A stretch of DNA of 40,571 nucleotides. It comes from Anaerolineae bacterium. GTDB taxonomy: Bacteria > Chloroflexota > Anaerolineae > Promineifilales > Promineifilaceae. Shown here piece after piece: positions 1-7,663 of this stretch (its first letter is position 1; each line of letters begins with the position of its first letter). Location: assembly GCA_019637635.1 (NCBI GenBank), contig JAHBVI010000058.1, positions 1-40,571 on the forward strand. Reading direction: 5' to 3'. The position numbers and the translations under genes are program-made. A model generated the notes under the pieces. It ran no database searches. It was not told the DNA's origin and saw nothing but the letters and a program-made list of their open reading frames with translations.

Positions 1-783
1 CCGGATCGTTGTTATGGGTATGATCCGTTTTCCATTGAGGAGGGGCTGCACCATCTGGATGGGCAGCTGGCGTTGAAATATGCCCGCACACGGGCTACCT
101 TTGGCGGCGATGTAGACCGGGCCGGGCGGCAGCAAGCGGTCATTTTGGCAGTGCGTGACAAAGTGCTGCGCTTAGGCAATTTGCCCAGCCTGATCGCCCA
201 GGCGCCGCTGTTGTGGCAAACGTTCCAGAAAAATGTGCGCACGAATATGACTTTAGACGAAGCATTGCAGTTGGCGCTGTTGGCGAAGGAGATACCGGAA
301 GGCAGCATTTATACGGCCGTCGTCAATTACAACTATGTCTACAATGAAGTGACGCCGGATGGCCGGGCTGTGCTGGTGCCCATCCGCGAAAATATCCGCC
401 AACTGCGCGATCAACTGTTTACCCCTCCCGTCATCCCTACCCCCGTAATTGAAAATTTACCGGCCTTGATGGCCGCTGAAAATGCACGAGTGGCTGTGTA
501 TAACGGCACGGCCGTGTTTGGTCTGGCAGCTGCTACCCAGGAATACTTGCAACAGTATGGCATCAATGTGGCCGAAGTTGGCAACGCCGACTCCTCCACT
601 TATCTGACCTCACAGGTGATAACCTATGGGCGGTTCCCCAACACCGCCCGTTACCTGACACAACTGATGCATATTCCGCCGCTCAATGTGAGCGACAGCA
701 CGACGCCCGCAGGCGACTTCGACGTGCTGGTGATTATTGGCGACGATTGGCGTGTCCCCGGCAGCGCAACACCAACCCCGTGA
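1..783 (+). CDS. LytR-CpsA-Psr (LCP) family protein, 5' end missing
   Basis: The reading frame is open from base 1, so the gene begins left of the window. The visible part starts inside the LCP catalytic domain: residues reading YGYDPFSIEEGLHHLDGQLA then YARTR, followed by D-R-x-x-RQQ, match the conserved LCP segment in which arginines hold the polyprenyl-pyrophosphate. LCP enzymes transfer undecaprenyl-linked glycopolymers to peptidoglycan or other acceptors outside the membrane. The C-terminal ~100 residues (from about base 480, ARVAVYNGTAVFGLAAA) look like a LytR_C domain, ending in a Pro/Thr tail. The ATG at 73 is internal, not a start. The stop TGA (781-783) is the first triplet of a heptad-repeat hairpin. 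The family call is firm; the polymer transferred cannot be told. Confidence 0.85.
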   Translation, partial: PDRCYGYDPFSIEEGLHHLDGQLALKYARTRATFGGDVDRAGRQQAVILAVRDKVLRLGNLPSLIAQAPLLWQTFQKNVRTNMTLDEALQLALLAKEIPEGSIYTAVVNYNYVYNEVTPDGRAVLVPIRENIRQLRDQLFTPPVIPTPVIENLPALMAAENARVAVYNGTAVFGLAAATQEYLQQYGINVAEVGNADSSTYLTSQVITYGRFPNTARYLTQLMHIPPLNVSDSTTPAGDFDVLVIIGDDWRVPGSATPTP

Positions 784-833
784 TGCGTGATACGTGATGC
801 GTGAACAGGTCACGCATCACGTATCACGCATCA
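781..833. repeat. Heptad-repeat hairpin (TGATGCG units)
   Basis: Two perfect 24-base arms (781-804 and 810-833) flank a 5-base loop. Each arm is built of about three 7-base units of the type TGATGCG/TGATACG. The first unit supplies the stop codon of the LCP gene. The same unit recurs at 19293-19355. It could act as a transcription end or RNA-stability hairpin, but no T-tract follows. Confidence 0.9.
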
Positions 834-862
834 CGGCAAGAGGCCAGACAGGAGGATAATTG

Positions 863-2989
863 ATGGCGAAGAGTGGCTGGAGTTGTGTCTTGCTGGGCGT
901 GATGGTGACGGCCGTTGTCGCTTGCAGCAAACCAGCCATTGAACAAGACCGGGAGTTCAGCGCCACCGATGAACCATCCCTGGCGCTTACCGAAGACGCC
1001 CAACAAGACCACAACGCCTCCACCGCCCCTACCCAAAACCAACCAACCATCCCTCCCCCGCCATCCCCCACCGCTGCCCCCACCACTTCGCTCTATAGCA
1101 ACTGGCAGCAGGCGGGCAATGCCACTACCGGGCTGCAACTGCAAACCCCACCAGAATGGGTTAACCTGTCCGGCCAACTGGACACCGCCGGCGCGTCTAA
1201 CGCCTCCGGTCTCATTGTGCTGCTGCTGAGTGATTCCGCCCGCACCGGCGAAAGCTTGTTGGCGGGCAAACCTTTAGGCAATGGCGCTTACGTGGCCGGG
1301 CTGGTTTCCAATCAGGCGCAGTCACTCAATACACCCCAGGCGGCGCTGATGCAATATCTGCATCAACTTAACAAAAACATCACAATTCTAAACGAGCCAA
1401 CACCGGTGACCGCTTTCACCAATTCTGGCAGCCGCATCACCGGCGCGTATGCCGATGTGACAGGCGAACCACTCATCTTTAGCAGTGGTCAGACAGACCT
1501 GCGCACCCGCGTACTGCTGTTTACCTCGGCGCTGACGGGGGCGGTGAACCAGAACATGCAGGCTGTCTTTTTGTTGAGCGCCCCGGAAGCGGTCTGGCCG
1601 GAAATGGAAGCCGTGCTGGCGCAAATGGCCCGCACCATTGTGGTGCATCATGTGGAAGGGGATTTCACCATTCGAGATGGCGCGGCTAATGTGATGGGCG
1701 CTTTAGGCGGAACCGATCTGGTGCAAGGCGCTTTAAGCAGCGGTGTGAAGGACATTTGGACGTTTGAAATTACCGGGGAACGGTATGCCACCCTGACGCT
1801 CAGCCCCCAGGCGGCGGCGCTGGATTTGACCATGACGCTCATTGGCCCCTCAGGCCAGACCATTGTGCAGGTGGATAATGGGTATGCGGGTGATACGGAA
1901 ACGGCCGTAGACCTGCTACTGCGGGAAAACGGCCGTTACATTGTGGAAGTGGGTGAGTTTTTCAATATAGCCGGGGGATATACCTTGCGGCTTTCGCTGA
2001 CGCCACAGCCGCTCTTTGGCGGCGGCGGGTCGGTGGGGTTGGGACAGACCATTCAAAGCACCCTGCCGCCGGGTGGGGAACAGTTGTGGCGTTTCACGGC
2101 CGTTGCCGGCGATGTGGTCAGCGTGGTCTTAAACCCGGTTAATTTTGATGTGGTGCTGTATGTGTATACCGCCGACGGCCGTAGCCTGGTTGAACTGGAC
2201 GAAGGGTTTAGCGGCGACGCGGAAGTGGTTTCGGGGCTGCTGCTGCCGGTGGACGGGGAATATACCATCGTGGTGCGTAGTTTTGGCGGCGGCGGCGGCT
2301 CCTACACCCTGTCGTTGGACAGAGGCGGCAAAGAAACGCTCAACCTTTACGACGCCGGCGACCTGCTGTACGGCGAAACGCGCCAGGAAATGCTGCAAGA
2401 AGATGAAACCCACGCCTGGTTTTTTAACGGCCGTGCTGGTGATGAAATCATGGCCGACGTCACGCCGCTGGACAACAATCTTGATCTGGAAATATGGCTG
2501 GTAAACCAGGACGTGCAGCGCCTGACAACCGTGGACGCACTGTTGGCCGGGCAGCCGGAATATCTGGTGTATACCCTGCCCGCCGATGGGCAGTATCTAT
2601 TGCTGGTGCGTGACTTTTTTGGGGAGCCGGGGCGGTATGAGGTGAGCCTGACGGCCGTGCCTGCCGATGCGCCCCAGGTTGTAGGCATGCTTACCTACGG
2701 CCAGAGTGTGCAGGGGGCGCTGACGGCGGGGCAGCAAGTGGTATGGCAGTTTGACGGCCGTAATGGTGATTCCATCTCTGCCCGGCTGCTGCCCGGCGCC
2801 CAATCCGACCTGCAACTGTTCTTGCTGGACCCCACCGGCAACCGGGTGTTGGACGTTGACCAGACCGGCGCCGGACAGTCGGAAGAAATTGCCGCCTTCA
2901 CCCTGACCACCGACGGCATCTGGAGCCTGCTCATCTCCGAATTCTTCGGCGAGACCGCCAGCTACACGCTGAGCCTTGACCGGCGATAG
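863..2989 (+). CDS. Lipoprotein with four PPC-like beta-sandwich repeats
   Basis: A secreted lipoprotein of about 708 residues. The N-terminus is a type II signal peptide with a VVAC lipobox near residue 20, followed by a low-complexity Thr/Pro linker (about residues 40-75). Residues ~80-260 form an unassigned domain resembling PsbP/DUF-type stress lipoproteins. Then come four similar ~100-residue beta domains (about 267-378, 385-485, 493-605, 610-708), each ending in a G-Y-T-L-x-L type strand. These look like bacterial pre-peptidase C-terminal (PPC) domains, which usually bind substrate or cell surface. No protease domain is present, so it is probably an adhesin-like or binding protein. ATG 863 is preferred over TTG 860 because GGAGG (851-855) lies seven bases upstream. 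Confidence 0.75.
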   Translation: MAKSGWSCVLLGVMVTAVVACSKPAIEQDREFSATDEPSLALTEDAQQDHNASTAPTQNQPTIPPPPSPTAAPTTSLYSNWQQAGNATTGLQLQTPPEWVNLSGQLDTAGASNASGLIVLLLSDSARTGESLLAGKPLGNGAYVAGLVSNQAQSLNTPQAALMQYLHQLNKNITILNEPTPVTAFTNSGSRITGAYADVTGEPLIFSSGQTDLRTRVLLFTSALTGAVNQNMQAVFLLSAPEAVWPEMEAVLAQMARTIVVHHVEGDFTIRDGAANVMGALGGTDLVQGALSSGVKDIWTFEITGERYATLTLSPQAAALDLTMTLIGPSGQTIVQVDNGYAGDTETAVDLLLRENGRYIVEVGEFFNIAGGYTLRLSLTPQPLFGGGGSVGLGQTIQSTLPPGGEQLWRFTAVAGDVVSVVLNPVNFDVVLYVYTADGRSLVELDEGFSGDAEVVSGLLLPVDGEYTIVVRSFGGGGGSYTLSLDRGGKETLNLYDAGDLLYGETRQEMLQEDETHAWFFNGRAGDEIMADVTPLDNNLDLEIWLVNQDVQRLTTVDALLAGQPEYLVYTLPADGQYLLLVRDFFGEPGRYEVSLTAVPADAPQVVGMLTYGQSVQGALTAGQQVVWQFDGRNGDSISARLLPGAQSDLQLFLLDPTGNRVLDVDQTGAGQSEEIAAFTLTTDGIWSLLISEFFGETASYTLSLDRR

Positions 2990-2999
2990 GGATAAAATA

Positions 3000-3058
3000 G
3001 GAGATTGGGAGATTGGGAGATTAGCCTTTCACCCCCTCACCTGCTCACCCTCTCACCT
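3000..3058. repeat. Degenerate heptad tract between convergent genes
   Basis: Three GGAGATT-type units are followed by TCACCCC/CTCACCT-type 7-base units. The tract separates the PPC lipoprotein (plus) from the ABC ATPase (minus). It overlaps the last bases of the ABC gene and forms no perfect hairpin. Confidence 0.7.
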
Positions 3059-3974
3059 CATCATCCCCCCCGATGATTTGCAAAAAGCGATCTTCCAGCG
3101 AAAGGCGCTGGGGGGTGAGTTCGTACAGGGCGTGGCCTTGTGTGGTGAGCCAGGCGGCCAGCAGGGGAATTTGTTCTTCATGGGGCAGTTGCAAAGCGAT
3201 ACGGCCGTCACCCTGATTCAGGGTCACATTCTGCCCAAATTGACATAAATCTTGCAGCAGGTGGGGCGTGGGCTGCCCAATCCGCAGGTTAACCTGCACC
3301 GCCTCTTCTGCATAACTGTGCAGATCAATTGTCTCCAACACCACCCCCTGCCGGATAAAGGCTACCCGGTCACACGTTTTTTCCACTTCGCTCAGCAGGT
3401 GGGAATTCAGGAACACGGCCGTGCCCTCCTGCCGCAGCCCGTTGATAATGTCCCGCACCAGCCGCCGCCCGATGGGGTCTAAACCAGAAGTTGGCTCGTC
3501 CAGAAAGACCAGTTCCGGGCTGTTGAGTAATGCCTGCGCCAGACCAATGCGCTGCAACATCCCTTTGGAAAAGGCGCGCAACTGCGTCTGACCTCTATCC
3601 TGCAAACCCACCAGTTCCAGCAAATCGGGAATCGTTGCCTGTCGTTCCGCCTGGTCCATACCATACAAACGGCCGTGCAAATCCAAAAATTCTACGGCCG
3701 TCAGCCATTCATGGAAACGAAAATGCTCCGGCAAAAAGCCGATTTTGGCCCGCGCCGGGCGGCTGCCCAACGGTTGGCCCAACAGGGCAGCCGTGCCCGC
3801 CGTTGGCCGCGTCAGCCCCAGTAACATCTTCACCGAGGTCGTCTTACCCGCCCCATTTGGCCCCAAAAAGCCAAAAACCTCACCCCGTTTCACCTGGAGC
3901 GACAGATTGGCAACGGCCGTTTTGCGGCCAAACTCTTTGCGGAGACTGTGGGCTTCAATGGCCTGATCGGTCAC
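3045..3974 (-). CDS. ABC transporter ATP-binding protein (CcmA/DrrA type)
   Basis: The nucleotide-binding subunit of an ABC exporter. Walker A GPNGAGKTT is near residue 38, the signature FSKGMLQRIGLAQAL near 135 and Walker B LVFLDEPTSGLDP near 155. The ~80-residue C-terminal extension is typical of multidrug/ABC-2-type ATPases. A longer frame runs to a TTG at 3992, but those extra residues are encoded by the heptad repeat 3984-4043. The GTG at 3974 gives a family-like start (VTDQAIEAHSLRKEF). No strong Shine-Dalgarno is seen, so the start is uncertain. No ABC-2 permease lies nearby, so the partner must be elsewhere. The gene follows the sigma/anti-sigma pair on the same strand, but a large hairpin separates them. 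Confidence 0.85.
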   Translation of the reverse strand: MTDQAIEAHSLRKEFGRKTAVANLSLQVKRGEVFGFLGPNGAGKTTSVKMLLGLTRPTAGTAALLGQPLGSRPARAKIGFLPEHFRFHEWLTAVEFLDLHGRLYGMDQAERQATIPDLLELVGLQDRGQTQLRAFSKGMLQRIGLAQALLNSPELVFLDEPTSGLDPIGRRLVRDIINGLRQEGTAVFLNSHLLSEVEKTCDRVAFIRQGVVLETIDLHSYAEEAVQVNLRIGQPTPHLLQDLCQFGQNVTLNQGDGRIALQLPHEEQIPLLAAWLTTQGHALYELTPQRLSLEDRFLQIIGGDDEVRG

Positions 3975-3983
3975 AAAATAATC

Positions 3984-4043
3984 AATGGTCAATGGTTAAT
4001 GGTCAACGCCTCATTGATCATTGACCATTAACCATTGACCATT
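3984..4043. repeat. Heptad-repeat hairpin (AATGGTC units)
   Basis: Perfect 23-base arms at 3984-4006 and 4021-4043 with a 14-base loop. The units read AATGGTC/AATGGTT. The stop codon of the anti-sigma-like gene (TAA on the minus strand, 4042-4044) lies at the edge of the hairpin, and the N-terminal extension of the ABC frame is encoded by it. Confidence 0.9.
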
Positions 4044-5025
4044 ACCTGAGGGAATTTGTCAGCGTCAGCAGATCTTCGGCGCTGCGGTCGCCAAACAGGG
4101 TGTAAATGACGCCGTCTTTTTGCCAGATGAGGGTGGCGGCACGGCCGTTCAAATCACTCACCGCCAGGCCACTAACCCCATCCACCGTTACTTCCCGGTA
4201 GCTGGCAACATCCTGGGGAATGGGCAGCAGCAGCGTACTCGTCCAATCAATTTCCTGGGAAAGCCGCGCCGCTTCACTGGCGTTCAGCCCCAGCAATTGC
4301 AGTAACGCCTGCCCCAAAGCTGTGGTGTCCAGCCCATCCGGGTATTCCACCAACGGGCTGGGGCTTTGCAGGAAATGTATATCTTCCCACTGCTGGTCAA
4401 CCCCGGCAAAAACGGCCACATTTACCTGCGCCCCATCCAGACTATCCGGCAGCAGCAGCGGGTCAGCGCCCACCGCCGCCAGAATGCCGCGCGCCCCGGC
4501 CAGATCAACGGTCAGCCGCCCGCTGCCCGGCGCAGAAACGTAAATAGCCGTCGGCTCACCCAATGCGCCAACAGTGCGTACCGACGCCATGCCCGCCCGC
4601 GCCGCGGCGGCCCTCAATGAATTTACCGGCGTCAGTTGGCCGGGGTCGGCCAAAATCTCTATCTTGCCCGGCGTCAATCCCTCCAGGGCTACTTTGTTCA
4701 ACAGGGCAATCTGCTCCGGCGAAATGGTGATGGCCGCAAAACCCTGCACCCGGAACAGGCTGAGAAATTCACTTGCCGCTGCCCGCACAGGGGGAAAACT
4801 AAAGGCAAACAGCAGCAAAAACAAGGCCAATACGCCGGCAGCAGCATACCGGCGGCCTGGCGCAGCCAAAAAACGGCGAAAACCTGCGCCCCAACTATCC
4901 CCTTCCCTGGCGGCTAACTGTTGTTTCACTTGCGCCAATGCCAGAGACGCAGGTGGGGGGGCATCCTTAGCAGTTGGCTCTAACAAAGCCAACAACTCTT
5001 GTGTTTGTTTTTCCATCTCGTCCAT
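4042..5025 (-). CDS. Single-pass membrane anti-sigma-like protein
   Basis: A protein of 327 residues. Residues 1-60 are cytoplasmic, mostly helical and rich in E/Q/A. One membrane helix follows (about 61-79), then a long extracytoplasmic part. Near the membrane is ASEFLSLFRVQGFAAITIS, typical of DUF4367/anti-sigma-like proteins that sit after ECF sigma genes in Chloroflexota and Firmicutes. There is no zinc-binding HxxxCxxC. Position is the main argument for function: it directly follows the ECF sigma gene 75 bases away on the same strand. ATG 5025 is preceded by AGGGG (5032-5036). The likely role is holding the sigma factor at the membrane and releasing it on an envelope signal; this is inferred, not shown. 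Confidence 0.6.
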   Translation of the reverse strand: MDEMEKQTQELLALLEPTAKDAPPPASLALAQVKQQLAAREGDSWGAGFRRFLAAPGRRYAAAGVLALFLLLFAFSFPPVRAAASEFLSLFRVQGFAAITISPEQIALLNKVALEGLTPGKIEILADPGQLTPVNSLRAAAARAGMASVRTVGALGEPTAIYVSAPGSGRLTVDLAGARGILAAVGADPLLLPDSLDGAQVNVAVFAGVDQQWEDIHFLQSPSPLVEYPDGLDTTALGQALLQLLGLNASEAARLSQEIDWTSTLLLPIPQDVASYREVTVDGVSGLAVSDLNGRAATLIWQKDGVIYTLFGDRSAEDLLTLTNSLR

Positions 5026-5042
5026 ATTCTGCCCCTGGTGAG

Positions 5043-5096
5043 TTCGTAGTTAACGATTTATCGCCATCCAATGGCACTGAAGTGCCTGCTACAAAC
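5043..5096. repeat. Fragment of dispersed repeat plus short inverted repeat
   Basis: GTTCGTAGT followed by ACGATTTATCGCCA resembles one arm of the hairpin at 20529-20588. It is followed by GGCACT-GA-AGTGCC (5073-5086), a 6-bp inverted repeat. It lies between the sigma and anti-sigma genes and looks like a degraded copy of a dispersed element. Confidence 0.55.
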
Positions 5097-5100
5097 AGTT

Positions 5101-5703
5101 TCATGCATGTGTCTCTTCTTCATAGACCTGCTTAAAAGCTTTCGTAGCCCGTGCCAACAGCGTGCCCACTGAACCGGGGGCCACGCCACATGCCTGGGCG
5201 CACTCCTCATAGCTGAAACCCATGTGCCGCATCAGCAGCAGTTGGGTCTGGCGCTCTGGCAAACGGGTCAGGGCGCGGCGCACGGCCGTTGCCTGCTCTT
5301 GCTGCTCCACTTCCTTATCCACGCCGGGGCTGCCCGCCGGGTCTGGCACCAATACCAGATTGCGCTGCCAGCGGCGCCGGCGCCCACGAATGGCGTTGTA
5401 ACCCATATTGGTAGCCGTGCGGTACAGCCAGGCGCCAATGTTATGTTCCCGCTGTAAATTGAACAGGCGACGGCGGTAGGCGTGGTGGTGCAGTTGTAAA
5501 AACACCTCTTGTGTTAAATCTTCTGCTTCATCCCGGTTGCCCATCAGCCGGAATAGCAGGCCATACACCCGGTCATAATGGGCATAAAAAACGGCTTCAA
5601 ATGAAGCGGCGTCTCCCTGGCTGATGCGTTCCAGTAACAGATTATCAGACAATGCGGTCACGGCCGTTTCCTTTTCCGGTTCAGAGTTGTTCGCATCACC
5701 CAT
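5101..5703 (-). CDS. ECF-type RNA polymerase sigma factor
   Basis: A 200-residue sigma-70 family protein of the extracytoplasmic-function group. Region 2 (about residues 22-95) contains the core-binding/-10 helix with NRDEAEDLTQEVFLQLHHHA. Region 4 (about 140-190) contains LPERQTQLLLMRHMGFSYEE and a helix-turn-helix AQACGVAPGSVGTLLARATK. Regions 1 and 3 are absent, as in ECF factors. It directs RNA polymerase to a small regulon, presumably including its own operon. The membrane protein encoded downstream is the likely anti-sigma factor. ATG at 5703; the 302-base gap upstream is divergent with a lipoprotein gene. Confidence 0.92.
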   Translation of the reverse strand: MGDANNSEPEKETAVTALSDNLLLERISQGDAASFEAVFYAHYDRVYGLLFRLMGNRDEAEDLTQEVFLQLHHHAYRRRLFNLQREHNIGAWLYRTATNMGYNAIRGRRRRWQRNLVLVPDPAGSPGVDKEVEQQEQATAVRRALTRLPERQTQLLLMRHMGFSYEECAQACGVAPGSVGTLLARATKAFKQVYEEETHA

Positions 5704-6005
5704 CTAAACACCACCTGCCTGACATTTGTGACAACAATCCCCGCCGAGGTGTCAGCCGCCGACCATCGCCGGTATAATTCAGGCACACCACAGGTTGTGT
5801 ATGATAGTCAATAGTGCTGCGCCTGCAAAACCAACACGACAGCCCCTGACCGGGGAACCAACCAGCCTCCGGCAGCGTTTAATCAATGAGTCCATTTATG
5901 TGACCGGTGGCTGGCACATGCCACCAATAATGGGCCACCAATAAGAGGACATCCCTGTCCGGGCGTTTATCGGGCCAGGATGCCCGATTTATAAGGAGTT
6001 AAAAA
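5704..6005. promoter_or_regulatory. Divergent intergenic region, sigma gene / lipoprotein gene
   Basis: No gene is seen here. A plus-strand TATAAT occurs at 5773-5778 in the context CCGGTATAAT, which also appears before the gene at 27051, but without a good -35. Near 5930-5955 the word GCCACCAATAA occurs twice. A GC-rich stretch GGGCGTTTATCGGGCC follows, then AAGGAG (5993-5998) seven bases before the lipoprotein ATG. The long leader could be regulated, but no known riboswitch was recognised. Confidence 0.4.
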
Positions 6006-6560
6006 ATGAACGAGTGGAAGAACAATCTTATAATGATCGCCGTGTTATTGCTTGTGTTCCTGGCTGCCTGCGCCCCCCCTGCCGCCCCAGCCGGAGATGA
6101 ACCCGTTTACCAGACCGCCGAACCGACAGAACCGGGCGCCAAAGAGGATGTCGCGGCTACCGCTGCTCCGGCCGCTGAGGGCAAGGCAGAAATGGCGCTG
6201 GAAGGGGCGGTTTTGGTATATGAACGCGCTGGTGGCTTGAAAAGCATTAACCCCACTGCATGGAGCTGGCGTTTTTATGCCGACGGCCGTATCGTGGGCA
6301 GCGACGGCCGTGAATGGCAGGTCCCCCCGGAAGAGATTGAAAAGCTGGTGGACGATGTGCTGGCTTTGGGTTTTACCGAATTTCAGGCCAGTTACATCCC
6401 CGAAGATACCTGCTGCGACCGGGTAACGCACACCCTGACGGTGCAAGATGGCGAGCAGGTTTACACCGTCACCGTCTTAGACGGCGCGGATGCCCCGGCA
6501 GAACTGTTTGAGGCCGTGGAGATGGTAAATGGGTATCTGCTGGCGCTGCCTGCTGAGTGA
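6006..6560 (+). CDS. Small lipoprotein of unknown function
   Basis: A 184-residue protein. A signal peptide with lipobox LAAC (Cys about residue 22) is followed by a Pro/Ala/Glu-rich linker to about residue 62. A compact domain follows, with the pattern VYERAGGL...W-x-F-YADGRIVGSDGREW and a later DTCCDR pair of cysteines. This layout is common in Chloroflexota lipoproteins of the DUF6438-like kind (a display of value-versus-time type beta domain), but no function is known. AAGGAG at 5993-5998 sets the start. The stop TGA (6558-6560) is inside the first GTGACGG unit of the following heptad tract. Confidence 0.7.
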   Translation: MNEWKNNLIMIAVLLLVFLAACAPPAAPAGDEPVYQTAEPTEPGAKEDVAATAAPAAEGKAEMALEGAVLVYERAGGLKSINPTAWSWRFYADGRIVGSDGREWQVPPEEIEKLVDDVLALGFTEFQASYIPEDTCCDRVTHTLTVQDGEQVYTVTVLDGADAPAELFEAVEMVNGYLLALPAE

Positions 6561-6620
6561 CGGGTGACGGTTGACGGGTGACGGTTGACGGGTGACGGGT
6601 GACCGATTACCGATTACCGG
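6557..6620. repeat. Heptad tract, GTGACGG to CGATTACC units
   Basis: About nine head-to-tail 7-base units run GTGACGG, TTGACGG, GTGACGG and so on, changing to ATTACCG units at the end. There is no fold-back arm. The tract holds the stop codon of the upstream lipoprotein and reaches the -35 region of RNase Z. Confidence 0.85.
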
Positions 6621-6636
6621 CCAATCCCGCTACAAT
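6607..6636 (+). promoter_or_regulatory. Promoter of RNase Z gene, probably leaderless
   Basis: TACAAT (6631-6636) lies exactly seven bases before ATG 6644, so transcription should begin at or next to the start codon. A weak -35, TTACCG (6607-6612), is contributed by the heptad tract with an 18-base spacer. No Shine-Dalgarno is present before the ATG. Confidence 0.5.
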
Positions 6637-6643
6637 TGGCGGC

Positions 6644-7603
6644 ATGTTTGAACTCGTCTTTTTAGGTACATCGGCCTCAGCGCCTTCGGTACACCGGGGA
6701 TTGTCGGCTCATATCATATTGCACCGGGAGTACCGGTTTTTATTGGACTGCGGCGAAGGCACGCAGCGCCAGATTCTCACCAGCGGCCTGGGTTTTAAGC
6801 GATTGAACAAGGTACTGCTTACGCATGGTCATCTGGATCATATTTTGGGCCTGGGTGGTTTTGTCTCTACGCTCAGCCGTTGGGAGAATATGGATCAGGT
6901 GGATATTTACGCCGGCCGCAGCACCCTGCGCCGGGTGGCTGATTTGTTGTTTAAGGTGGTCTTTCCCAACGGCCGTGCCCCTCTGGACATCAACTTTATC
7001 GAAATTGAACCGGGTGTGATTTTCCACGATGATAAATTTACGCTCACGGCCGTGCCCGTCAGCCATCGTGGGCCGGATTGTTACGGGTTTATTTTCGAGG
7101 AAAAAGCGCACCGCCCTTTTCTGGCGGAGAAGGCGGCCGAACTGGGTGTGCCGTTTGGCCCGGAGCGGTCTCAGTTAGTACGAGGGAGCAGCATTATGTT
7201 AACCGACGGCCGTGTCATTGCGCCGGATGATGTGTTGGGTACGGCCGTGCCTGGCGTCAAATACGTACACATCGGCGACGTGGGTCGCACGGAAAACCTG
7301 GTTAACGTTTGCCACAACGCCGACGCCCTGGTCATTGAAGCCACCTATTTGCAGGAAGATGCGGAGATGGCCGCGGAGTTTGGGCACCTGACGGCCGTAC
7401 AGGCCGCCCAACTGGCCCGCGACGCCCAGGTCAAAAGCCTCATCCTCACCCATCTCTCCCGCCGCTACTTCGCCCGCGACACCCGCCAGGAAGCCCAGGC
7501 CATCTTCCCCCACGCCCAAATTGCCCACGACTTTGACCATTATCAGATTACCCGTGAGGGAGCGGTGCGGTTAGAAAAGTTAGCAGAGGGCGGTGAGCAG
7601 TGA
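6644..7603 (+). CDS. rnz: Ribonuclease Z (tRNA 3' processing endonuclease)
   Basis: A metallo-beta-lactamase fold nuclease that removes 3' trailers from precursor tRNAs in the cytoplasm. The N-terminus FLGTSASAPS and FLLDCGEGTQRQ are hallmark RNase Z segments. The zinc motif THGHLDH is at residues 60-66. Further ligands are in VSHRGPDCYGF, HIGDVGRTENL, ATYLQED and the HLT/THLSRRY region. Length (319 residues) is normal for the short form. The frame is open upstream to 6599, but those residues (DYRLPANPA) come from the heptad repeat. ATG 6644 gives the family N-terminus and sits seven bases after a -10 box. Confidence 0.93.
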   Translation: MFELVFLGTSASAPSVHRGLSAHIILHREYRFLLDCGEGTQRQILTSGLGFKRLNKVLLTHGHLDHILGLGGFVSTLSRWENMDQVDIYAGRSTLRRVADLLFKVVFPNGRAPLDINFIEIEPGVIFHDDKFTLTAVPVSHRGPDCYGFIFEEKAHRPFLAEKAAELGVPFGPERSQLVRGSSIMLTDGRVIAPDDVLGTAVPGVKYVHIGDVGRTENLVNVCHNADALVIEATYLQEDAEMAAEFGHLTAVQAAQLARDAQVKSLILTHLSRRYFARDTRQEAQAIFPHAQIAHDFDHYQITREGAVRLEKLAEGGEQ

Positions 7604-7648
7604 GCAGTTTATATCTGACTGTTCACTGCTTACCGCTTACTACTCACG
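7590..7648. repeat. Heptad tract (GCAGTGA / TTCACTG units)
   Basis: GTGAGCA-type units (7590-7607) are followed after a short spacer by TTCACTG, CTTACCG, CTTACTA units, so the two halves can partly fold back. The RNase Z stop codon TGA (7601-7603) is part of a unit. Confidence 0.8.
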
Positions 7649-7663
7649 AAAAAAGAGACAGTT

